Shown in pieces: positions 1 to 6,838 of a stretch of 60,689 bases of DNA. Made by a program: the position numbers and the translations under genes. Source of the DNA: Lachnospiraceae bacterium (lineage in GTDB: Bacteria > Bacillota > Clostridia > Lachnospirales > Lachnospiraceae). The stretch spans positions 1 to 60,689 of the forward strand of contig JAFQQI010000041.1 of assembly GCA_017411305.1 (NCBI GenBank), written 5' to 3'. Every line of letters starts with the position of its first letter. Position 1 is the first letter of the stretch. Under the pieces are notes generated by a model, which was not told the DNA's origin, ran no database searches, and worked only from the letters and a program-made list of their open reading frames with translations.

Positions 1-108
1 TATATCAGAACCGGTGTTGTGGAAGATTCAAAGAAAAGAAGGCGTATTGATTCACTGCATGAAAAAAATTTGTTTAAGGTAAAGCCGATGCCGGGATTTG
101 AAATCTAG
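1..108 (+). CDS. C-terminal end of an unidentified ORF (partial)
   Basis: The first frame is open from the left edge and gives 35 residues ending PMPGFEI before a TAG at 106-108. The segment is rich in Lys and Arg, with a DSKKRRR run. I do not recognise the family. It ends 360 bases before the AbiE-like cassette and belongs to the accessory edge on the left. It could equally be a remnant, because its start and most of its body lie outside the window. Confidence 0.45.
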   Translation, partial: YIRTGVVEDSKKRRRIDSLHEKNLFKVKPMPGFEI

Positions 109-263
109 TATAAAGAATTGATAAGGTGAGTAATGGATGATTTCCATTGCTCCCTTTTCATATTACCAGAAAAGTTGCAATACGACATAAAAAGCGTCGT
201 GAAGCAATCTGTTTTATGGTGGAGCGCATTGCTATCATTTATATTGAAAGCGAGGTTCAGACC

Positions 264-377
264 ATGAGAACAGAGAAGAAAGAACTTAATGTACAAATTG
301 GGAAGAGGTTGCAGACCGTCAGAGAGAACAGTGGATATACACAGGAAGCATTTGCAGAACCAAAGTCTTTTTATTAG
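264..377 (+). pseudogene. Truncated XRE-family HTH regulator (N-terminal stump)
   Basis: ATG at 264 opens a 37-residue reading frame. Its middle part (LNVQIGKRLQTVRENSGYTQ) matches the first two helices of a Cro/C1-type helix-turn-helix domain, where the usual continuation is 'Q..lAe..gis...is..E'. After EAFAE the similarity stops and the frame ends PKSFY-stop, so the recognition helix and the rest of the regulator are missing. The break near base 360 lies just before the promoter of the AbiE-like cassette, which suggests that insertion of the cassette or a deletion cut an older regulator. An ORF reading in from 147 is open but has no ribosome site. Being a fragment is seen; the cause is inference. 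Confidence 0.55.
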
Positions 378-393
378 TCTTTTAAGATATAGA

Positions 394-422
394 TTGAAAA
401 AGATTTAAAAAAGTGTTATTTT
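394..422 (+). promoter_or_regulatory. Predicted SigA promoter of the AbiE-like operon
   Basis: TTGAAA (394-399), a 17-base spacer and TATTTT (417-422). The predicted transcription start, about 428, falls inside the inverted repeat at 425-451. Confidence 0.5.
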
Positions 423-424
423 AG

Positions 425-451
425 AAATGTAACATAAAATAAGTTACATTT
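425..451. promoter_or_regulatory. Perfect 9-bp inverted repeat, likely operator
   Basis: AAATGTAAC (425-433) is repeated in inverse as GTTACATTT (443-451) around a 9-base AT-only centre. It covers the predicted start of transcription of the two-gene cassette, the expected place for a repressor site. AbiEi antitoxins are known to bind inverted repeats in their own promoter; that this site is bound by the 471-1421 product is inference. Confidence 0.55.
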
Positions 452-470
452 TTAAAACAAGGGTGATTCG

Positions 471-1421
471 ATGAAAGATTTTATAGAAAAAAGTTTAAGA
501 AGACCTATTATACTTGCGGATAATGCAGAGATTTTTAAAAAGCTTCCATTAAAATTTAGAGGAAACTATGAGTTGTTTTCTGTATATCAGGATAGTGTCG
601 AATGGATTATTGCAAAACCTAAGAAAGAATTGCGCTTAAATGCACTGCGCTATGATAGGAGTCAGATCGAGAAAACTGCAGGTTTGAATTGTGCTTTGTA
701 TTTTAATAAATTAAATTACTATACAAAAGAAACTATGTTGAATGAGGGTATTCCGTTCATTTTAGAGGGAAAGCAAGTGTTTCTGCCATTCCTTGGAATG
801 CTTTTGTCGGAAAAGGATGATAGAAGGTTAGTGCCGGTACACACAATTTCGTTTTTAACACAAAAGCTCATATTATGTGCTTTGTATGAAAAATGGAATG
901 ATATGAATGCGACAAAGATTGCAGAAAAGCTTGGTGTTACCAAAATGTCGGTAAGTAGATGCCTGGATGAAATAGAGTATTTGGACATTAAGATACTGGA
1001 TAAGTCTGGAAAAACAAGAAAAGTATCGGTTAATGAAGAAATCAGAGTACTATGGGAAGAAATTAAGCCGGTATTGAGGAATCCGGTTATAGCAAGATTT
1101 CAGTTAGCAGAGGATATTCGGTTGGATAAGAAAGCCGGTATATCTGCACTTTGCGAATTTTCCATGCTATCAGATAATGTGTATCCTACTTATGCGGTCA
1201 CAAAGGGCGATTTAAAAGAAACAAATATTAAAAAAATACGACAAATATCTATTGGAGAAGAAATTGGTTGTGAAGTATTGGAACTTGGCTATTTTATTGA
1301 GTACAACGGAAAAATGGTACAAGATCCTCTTAGTGTAATGTTAAGCTTATCTGCAGAAGATTTGGAAGATGAAAGAGTACAGATTTGTATTGAGGAAATG
1401 TTGGAGGAGTACGTATGGTAA
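471..1421 (+). CDS. AbiEi-like winged-helix regulator/antitoxin
   Basis: 316 residues, ATG with ribosome site AAGGGTGAT. A winged-helix motif lies around residues 140-180 (TKIAEKLGVTKMSVSRCLDE, then a hydrophobic wing strand). It is preceded by a segment ending GIPFILEGKQVFLPFLG, a stretch I associate with a recurring family of MarR-like proteins paired with nucleotidyltransferases. The C-terminal 130 residues have no recognised fold. The gene overlaps the following nucleotidyltransferase gene by 7 bases, so the pair is translationally coupled. The layout (regulator first, toxin-like enzyme second, palindrome over the promoter) is that of type IV AbiE systems. Unlike classical AbiEi, the winged helix is central rather than N-terminal, so this may be a separate branch. 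Function is inferred, not shown. Confidence 0.6.
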   Translation: MKDFIEKSLRRPIILADNAEIFKKLPLKFRGNYELFSVYQDSVEWIIAKPKKELRLNALRYDRSQIEKTAGLNCALYFNKLNYYTKETMLNEGIPFILEGKQVFLPFLGMLLSEKDDRRLVPVHTISFLTQKLILCALYEKWNDMNATKIAEKLGVTKMSVSRCLDEIEYLDIKILDKSGKTRKVSVNEEIRVLWEEIKPVLRNPVIARFQLAEDIRLDKKAGISALCEFSMLSDNVYPTYAVTKGDLKETNIKKIRQISIGEEIGCEVLELGYFIEYNGKMVQDPLSVMLSLSAEDLEDERVQICIEEMLEEYVW

Positions 1422-2173
1422 GAGGATTAGATACATTCAGAGAATATTTTAGAGGTTTTGAAAATCAGTATGTTTTAATAGGTGGTGCTGCCTGTAATAT
1501 TTTGTTTGCAAATAACGAAGGACAATTTAGGGCAACAAGAGATTTAGATATGGTACTGATTGTAGAGGCATTGACACCGGAATTTGGAGAGAAATTCTGG
1601 GAGTTTGTAGAAGCTGGACAATACAGAAATAAAGCAACCAGTGCGGGAAAACCACAGTTCTACAGATTTGATAAACCAGAAAAAGAAGCATATCCGAAGA
1701 TGATAGAGCTTTTTGCTAGAACGGATTTTGAATTAAAAGAGATGGATGGGTTGACACCAATTCATATCGATGACGAGGTATCCAGTCTTTCTGCTATTTT
1801 GCTGAATGAAGATTATTATAATGTATTACTTGCGGGTAGGGAGGTAGTACAGGAATTATCAGTACTAAGACCGGAATATTTAATTCTTTTTAAGGCAAAA
1901 GCATACTTGGATTTAAGTGATAGAAAAGAAAAGGGAGAGAATGTTGATTCACGTGATATACGAAAACATAAGAATGATATTCTTCGAATTGCAGTAGAGT
2001 TTGTTTTGGAAAGCGTTACTACTTTGCCGACAACAGTCATTAAAGATATGGAACAATTTATTATCCGACTGGAAGCAGAACCCTTTGATGCAGGAGTGTT
2101 GAAAAACTACGGTGTAGGTAATGAGGAATTAGTAGATAATCTCAGAAAACTGTATAATATGTCATCAAATTAA
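1415..2173 (+). CDS. AbiEii-like nucleotidyltransferase (putative toxin)
   Basis: 252 residues; ATG inside the end of the upstream gene, with ribosome site GGAGG at about 1404. The polymerase-beta-type nucleotidyltransferase signature is visible: LIGGAACNIL near residue 21 followed by RATRDLDMVL near residue 40, giving the GG...DxD core that binds Mg-NTP. The middle contains a conserved-looking GKPQFYRF stretch and the C-terminal half is helical. AbiEii and MenT toxins use this fold to modify tRNA or other targets, and AbiE systems act in abortive phage infection. I infer a toxin of this type because of the coupled winged-helix partner; a housekeeping nucleotidyltransferase role cannot be excluded. 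Composition is AT-rich, fitting an acquired cassette. Confidence 0.6.
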   Translation: MVRGLDTFREYFRGFENQYVLIGGAACNILFANNEGQFRATRDLDMVLIVEALTPEFGEKFWEFVEAGQYRNKATSAGKPQFYRFDKPEKEAYPKMIELFARTDFELKEMDGLTPIHIDDEVSSLSAILLNEDYYNVLLAGREVVQELSVLRPEYLILFKAKAYLDLSDRKEKGENVDSRDIRKHKNDILRIAVEFVLESVTTLPTTVIKDMEQFIIRLEAEPFDAGVLKNYGVGNEELVDNLRKLYNMSSN

Positions 2174-2231
2174 TAACGAGATTTTTTGGAGCTTATCAGC
2201 AGTGTGATAGAATCCGTTGATTGTTCCGCAA

Positions 2232-2260
2232 TTGTTAATATTAAAGTTATATGTTATGAT
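2232..2260 (+). promoter_or_regulatory. Predicted SigA promoter of the hybrid kinase gene
   Basis: TTGTTA (2232-2237), 17-base spacer, TATGAT (2255-2260). It lies downstream of a possible TTG start at 2186 and so supports the ATG at 2300 as the true start. Confidence 0.5.
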
Positions 2261-2299
2261 GTGAGTGATAACTTCCGCCTTGCAAAGGAGAAAACATAT

Positions 2300-4537
2300 A
2301 TGGTCAATTACTATTTAATAACTGCGGTTTTGGCAGTAATTAATTTATTTGTTTTGATTTTTATTTTTGAACCAAAGAAAACTAACTATTATTTTATGAT
2401 ATTGTTATTATTGTTTGCCTTAACCAATGGCGCTTATTTGGCAATTTCGGTGTCCACAAGCTTGGAAGAGGCGGTTTTGGCAAATAAAATTTCCTATCTG
2501 GGTGGCTGTTTTATGCCTCCCATTGTTCTTTTCCTGATTATTGCGATTTGTAATTATACGATTAAACCTTGGTTAAGGTGTGTGCTCTACAGCTATAGTG
2601 CAATTGTATATTTTTCAGTGTTAACAATTGGATACAGTAATATATATTATGACCGGATTTATCTTGATAAATTTATGGATGCAACAGTGTTAGGACATAC
2701 ATATGGTCCGGCACATAAAATGTTTTATGTCATATTGTATGGTTACTTAATTATTCAGATTGCATTGCTGATATACAGTTTGGTGAAAAGGCGCGTGGTT
2801 TCAAAATACAGTTTGGGAGCCATGTTGCTTATGGAAGGTGTCACCATCAGTTTGTTTATAGCAGGTCGCATGATCAATCCCAATATTGAAATTATGCCTT
2901 TAGTTTATGTGACAGACGGCTGGTTTTTCCTTTATATGTATCAACGGGGAATGGTATATAATGTTGAAGATAATATTGCCGGTTCTTTTGCAAAGCAAGG
3001 GACATACGGTTATATTATGTTGGATACGAAATTGAATTATTTAGGTTGCAATCAGACTGCTGTAAGTATTTTTCCCGGCCTGTCAGAATGTGTGGTAGAC
3101 CATACGATTACTAAGGTTCCGGAAATGGAAGTGGTTTCAACCTGGATTGGCGAATATTCCCAAAATGCCAGGAAAGTTTTTAATTATGAAAATAAAGAAA
3201 GACATTTTGAGTGCAGAATTGAGTCAATTATGTATGGCAGAAAAGTCTGCGGGTACATGGTTGAATTGCGGGATGATACAGACAGATGGCAAAAAATCAA
3301 TCTGATTTCCAAGCACAATGCTGAATTGCAGGAACTGACGGTACAGCTTGAAAAGGCAAAAGAAGAAGCAGAAAGAGCCAATAAGGCAAAATCTGATTTC
3401 CTGGCAAGGGTGTCCCATGAAATCCGCACGCCGGTTAATGCAATTTTAGGGATGAATGAAATGATTCTTCGGGAAAGCAATGACGATGAGATTCGTAATT
3501 ATGCTGACGATGTAAAAAATGCGGCATTGTCATTACTTAGCATTATCAATGAACTGCTGGATTCTTCAAAAATAGAATCCGGTATGATGGAAATCATTAA
3601 TGAGAACTATCAATTAGGAAGTGTTTTGAATGATTTATATACGATGGTCAGCATCAGGGCGAAGGAGAAAGATTTAAGTTTAAGCTTTACTGTTGATGAT
3701 AAGATGCCCAGGGCATATTGCGGTGATGCGAAACGCATTAAACAGGTTGTGTTAAATATTCTGACAAATGCAATAAAATATACCACACAAGGTTCCGTCT
3801 TATTAAAGGTAAGCTGCAATAGGATTGAACAGGAAGAAGCTGTTTTGATGTTCTCCGTAAAGGATACAGGAATCGGAATCCGGAATGAAAATATTGAAAA
3901 AATTTATGATGCCTTCCAGAGATTTGATCTTGAAAAAAATAAAAATGTAGAGGGCACAGGCCTGGGAATGAACATTGTACAGCAATTTTTAAAGCTGATG
4001 GGCAGTGAACTGAAAATTGTAAGCGAGTATGGAAAGGGAAGCGAGTTTTCCTTTGAAATAAAGCAAAAAGTAGTTGATGCTACGCCGATAGGAGATTTTA
4101 AAGACAAAAAATCTTATTTGGCAAAGAATAGCGATCAAAAGAATGAATTCACGGCACCGGATGCAAAAATTTTGGTGGTAGACGATAACAAAATGAACAT
4201 AAAAGTGTTAAAAGGCTTGTTAAAGCAAAATAAAGTACAGCCGGATGAAGCCATGAGCGGGAAGGAATGTCTTGCTTTAGCAGAGCAGAATACATATGAT
4301 TTGATTTTTCTCGATCACATGATGCCGGAAATGGATGGAATAGAAACACTACATGTCATGAAGGAAAAGAAGTTGTGTGAAAATACTCCGGTTATTATGC
4401 TTACGGCAAATGCTATCGCCGGTGACAGAGAACGATACTTAGCAGAAGGATTTGATGATTTTGTATCAAAACCGGTTATGCCCCAGGCACTTAATGAAGT
4501 GCTGTTAAAGTATTTGCCGGAAGAAAAAGTATTATAG
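2300..4537 (+). CDS. 7TM-PAS hybrid sensor histidine kinase with receiver domain
   Basis: 745 residues from ATG 2300, chosen for its AAGGAG site nine bases upstream. Residues 1-220 form about seven membrane helices (histidine-kinase 7TM input type). A PAS-like segment spans roughly 230-330, then a short coiled coil. The HisKA motif SHEIRTP has its phosphorylatable His near residue 373. The ATPase domain has the N box (NILTNAIKY), G1 (DTGIGI) and G2 (GTGLGM). A C-terminal receiver starts at KILVVDDN with the phospho-Asp (FLDHMMPEMDG) near residue 672 and a conserved TANA and KP. All catalytic residues are present. No separate output regulator is adjacent, so phosphotransfer must go to an unlinked protein. 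The ligand is unknown. Confidence 0.85.
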   Translation: MVNYYLITAVLAVINLFVLIFIFEPKKTNYYFMILLLLFALTNGAYLAISVSTSLEEAVLANKISYLGGCFMPPIVLFLIIAICNYTIKPWLRCVLYSYSAIVYFSVLTIGYSNIYYDRIYLDKFMDATVLGHTYGPAHKMFYVILYGYLIIQIALLIYSLVKRRVVSKYSLGAMLLMEGVTISLFIAGRMINPNIEIMPLVYVTDGWFFLYMYQRGMVYNVEDNIAGSFAKQGTYGYIMLDTKLNYLGCNQTAVSIFPGLSECVVDHTITKVPEMEVVSTWIGEYSQNARKVFNYENKERHFECRIESIMYGRKVCGYMVELRDDTDRWQKINLISKHNAELQELTVQLEKAKEEAERANKAKSDFLARVSHEIRTPVNAILGMNEMILRESNDDEIRNYADDVKNAALSLLSIINELLDSSKIESGMMEIINENYQLGSVLNDLYTMVSIRAKEKDLSLSFTVDDKMPRAYCGDAKRIKQVVLNILTNAIKYTTQGSVLLKVSCNRIEQEEAVLMFSVKDTGIGIRNENIEKIYDAFQRFDLEKNKNVEGTGLGMNIVQQFLKLMGSELKIVSEYGKGSEFSFEIKQKVVDATPIGDFKDKKSYLAKNSDQKNEFTAPDAKILVVDDNKMNIKVLKGLLKQNKVQPDEAMSGKECLALAEQNTYDLIFLDHMMPEMDGIETLHVMKEKKLCENTPVIMLTANAIAGDRERYLAEGFDDFVSKPVMPQALNEVLLKYLPEEKVL

Positions 4538-4567
4538 ATAGATTTATCTGAACTTTTGGAGGAAAAT

Positions 4568-5419
4568 ATGATTAGAATAGTAGCAGACAGTACCTGCGAT
4601 TTATCAGCAGACTTAATTCAAAAATACGGGATCCGGATTGCACCGTTACACATTGTGTTGGGTGAAAAAGAATATTTAGACGGTGCGGAAATTACCCCGG
4701 ATGAAATTTACGAATGGGCTGACCTCCACGGAGAAACGCCTAAAACCTCTGCCATCGGTTTTGAGGATGCCTCAGAGGTGATTGGGCAATTATCCGGTAC
4801 GGACGACGAGATGATTATATTTACCATTTCCGAAAAGATGTCAACAACAGCAAATGTATTTCGCATGGCAGCCGAAGAACTCAGATTGGATAAAAAGGTA
4901 ACCGTCATTGATTCTGCGAATTTATCAACAGGAATCAGCCTGATGATAATCAAAGCTGCAGTAATGGCAAAGGAAGGAAAAAGCAGAGAAGAAATTTGTA
5001 AAGAGATTGAAGTGTTGAGAGGGATGGTGCGTTCTTCCTTTGTGGTGGATACCTTGGTTTACCTGCATAGAGGAGGAAGATGCAGCAGTGTAGCAGCTTT
5101 GGCAGGCGGCGTTTTGAAGCTACATCCCAAGATTGTTGTTGCAAACGGTTCCATGAGTGCAGATAAAAAATATCGCGGCAACATAGGAAAAGTAATCATT
5201 GACTATGTAAAGGATTTAGAAAGTGAGTTAACAAATGCAGATAAGGACCGGGTATTTATCACTCATTCCGGCTGTGAACAGGAAATCATTGATGAGGTAT
5301 ATACTTATTTAGAGAATCTTCATCATTTTAATGAAATACTAATTACAAGAGCCGGTGGAGTGATTTCTTCCCACTGCGGTCCCGGTACTTTGGGAGTGTT
5401 GTATATTGCCGGGATATAG
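4568..5419 (+). CDS. DegV family fatty-acid-binding protein
   Basis: 283 residues. The start is ATG 4568 with GGAGG five bases upstream; an in-frame TTG at 4556 lies before that site. The N-terminal VADSTCDLS, the TISEKMSTTAN loop, the LHRGGR motif and the C-terminal GPGTLGVLY are typical of DegV. Family members, including FakB, bind a fatty acid and present it to a kinase (FakA) for acyl phosphate formation. No fakA is nearby, so the partner is not shown. The gene follows the hybrid kinase by 30 bases and may be cotranscribed with it. The terminator at 5461-5501 closes the unit. Confidence 0.88.
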   Translation: MIRIVADSTCDLSADLIQKYGIRIAPLHIVLGEKEYLDGAEITPDEIYEWADLHGETPKTSAIGFEDASEVIGQLSGTDDEMIIFTISEKMSTTANVFRMAAEELRLDKKVTVIDSANLSTGISLMIIKAAVMAKEGKSREEICKEIEVLRGMVRSSFVVDTLVYLHRGGRCSSVAALAGGVLKLHPKIVVANGSMSADKKYRGNIGKVIIDYVKDLESELTNADKDRVFITHSGCEQEIIDEVYTYLENLHHFNEILITRAGGVISSHCGPGTLGVLYIAGI

Positions 5420-5460
5420 TTTTTAGTCGCATGATAACAAGCTTCATAAACAGGAAAAAC

Positions 5461-5501
5461 AAAACGCCCGCTTCCCATGTGTTATGGGGAGCGGGCGTTT
5501 G
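5461..5501. terminator. Bidirectional intrinsic terminator between convergent genes
   Basis: AAACGCCCGCT... pairs with ...AGCGGGCGTTT (arms about 5462-5476 and 5486-5500), with A-rich and T-rich flanks on both sides. It lies between degV and the convergent alcohol dehydrogenase gene and can serve both strands. Confidence 0.85.
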
Positions 5502-5524
5502 TCATATTCTAATAGGTTTACATT

Positions 5525-6706
5525 TTAGAAGTCAACTTCAGTTCCGTAATATACACAGTTAAATAACCGTTCCATAGTAGCAGGGTCGATTGCTCTGGGG
5601 TTAGAGCCTGTACATGCATCACCTACTGCAAGCTCGGAAATTTTAGCGATTTTTTCTTTGAATTCTTCTTCGATGATACCGAATTCCTGAAGGGTCTTAG
5701 GAATGTTCATCTGTACGTTGAAGTCATCAATCTTTTCGCAAAGGCTGTTAATCAGAGCCTGTTCGGAAGTTCCTGCAAGTCCCATTCTTCTTGCAATTTC
5801 AGCATATCTGTGAGCTGCTACGGCATCTCTAGCGTTGTACTTGATTACATAAGGAAGATACATTGCGTTGGCACAGCCGTGAGTAATATGTCCGGTTGAG
5901 AAAGCAGCACCGGTTTTGTGAGCCATGGAGTGTACAATTCCAAGCAGGGCATTGGAGAATGCCATACCTGCAAGACACTGTGCATAATGCATTTGTTCTC
6001 TGGCAACCATGTTTCCTTTGTAGGAAGCAGGAAGGTAATCAAATACCATTTCAATTGCCTGAAGGGCAAGAGGATCTGTGAAGGAGCAGTTGCAGGTAGA
6101 TACATATGCTTCAATTGCATGTGTTAATGCATCCATACCGGTATAAGCAACCTGCTTTGCAGGAAGACCTTCTACCAATTCAGGGTCAACGATTGCAACG
6201 TCAGGTGTAATGTTAAAGTCTGCAAGAGGATATTTTACACCTGTCTGGTAATTGGTAATAACAGAGAAAGCAGTAACTTCTGTAGCAGTTCCGGATGTAG
6301 TAGGAATCGCTGCGAATTTTGCCTTCTGTCTTAATTTGGGGAAGTTAAAAGGAATACATAATTCCTCAAAGGTAACTTCCGGATATTCGTAAAATGCCCA
6401 CATAGCTTTTGCTGCATCAATAGGAGAACCGCCGCCCATGGATACAATCCAGTCAGGCTCAAAAGCACGCATTGCTTCTGCACCGCGCATTACGGTTTCT
6501 ACAGAAGGGTCAGGTTCCACACCTTCAAATAATTCTACTTCCATACCGCCTTCTTTTAAGTAGTTAACTGCTTTGTCAAGGAAGCCCTGACGTTTCATGG
6601 AGCCGCCGCCCACAACTAAGATGGCCTTCTTGCCGCCTAAATTTTTCAGTTCGGCTAAGCTTCCTTTGCCGTGGTAAACGTCTCTCGGTAATGTAAATCT
6701 TGCCAT
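5525..6706 (-). CDS. Iron-containing (group III) alcohol dehydrogenase
   Basis: 393 residues, normal length for the family. The NAD(P)-binding part shows VVGGGSM and the family signature GGGSPIDAAKAMW near residue 100, then PTTSGTATEV. The C-terminal domain holds the metal site: GMDALTHAIEAY, then GIVHSMAHKTGA and ITHGCANAM, supplying the expected Asp and His ligands. It probably reduces an aldehyde to an alcohol with NAD(P)H, regenerating the cofactor in fermentation; the substrate cannot be told from sequence. A GGGAGG site precedes the ATG. A promoter (6748-6776) and a Rex-type operator (6783-6800) lie upstream, which fits NADH/NAD-controlled expression. The gene is divergent from the EAL gene. 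Confidence 0.92.
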   Translation of the reverse strand: MARFTLPRDVYHGKGSLAELKNLGGKKAILVVGGGSMKRQGFLDKAVNYLKEGGMEVELFEGVEPDPSVETVMRGAEAMRAFEPDWIVSMGGGSPIDAAKAMWAFYEYPEVTFEELCIPFNFPKLRQKAKFAAIPTTSGTATEVTAFSVITNYQTGVKYPLADFNITPDVAIVDPELVEGLPAKQVAYTGMDALTHAIEAYVSTCNCSFTDPLALQAIEMVFDYLPASYKGNMVAREQMHYAQCLAGMAFSNALLGIVHSMAHKTGAAFSTGHITHGCANAMYLPYVIKYNARDAVAAHRYAEIARRMGLAGTSEQALINSLCEKIDDFNVQMNIPKTLQEFGIIEEEFKEKIAKISELAVGDACTGSNPRAIDPATMERLFNCVYYGTEVDF

Positions 6707-6747
6707 TGTAAATCCCTCCCAAAATATAGTATTATATGTATATAGCT

Positions 6748-6776
6748 ATTATATCCGTGAATGGAAAGAAAAACAA
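6748..6776 (-). promoter_or_regulatory. Predicted promoter of the alcohol dehydrogenase gene
   Basis: On the minus strand: TTGTTT (6776-6771), 17-base spacer, TATAAT (6753-6748). The -35 box lies seven bases from the Rex-like palindrome. Confidence 0.6.
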
Positions 6777-6782
6777 TATATT

Positions 6783-6800
6783 TTGTTATTATTTTAACAA
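6783..6800. promoter_or_regulatory. Rex-type redox operator (TTGTTA-n6-TAACAA)
   Basis: The 18-mer TTGTTATTATTTTAACAA matches the Rex consensus TTGTTAAnnnnTTAACAA at all but one fixed position, and the symmetry extends to TTTTGTTA/TAACAAAA. Rex is the NADH-sensing repressor that controls fermentative alcohol dehydrogenases in Firmicutes. The site sits just upstream of the predicted adh -35 box and 39 bases before the EAL gene start, so it could affect either gene. Confidence 0.65.
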
Positions 6801-6838
6801 AATGTGGCATGTTTTTTTCTCAGAAAAGGTGACAGAAT

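Noticed and set aside
2186-2299. TTG-initiated 38-residue N-terminal extension of the hybrid kinase
   Set aside because: A promoter (2232-2260) lies inside it, and ATG 2300 has an AAGGAG site at good spacing directly before the first membrane helix.
5896-6127. Plus-strand ORFs within the alcohol dehydrogenase gene
   Set aside because: Shadow frames of a strongly conserved enzyme on the opposite strand, without ribosome sites.
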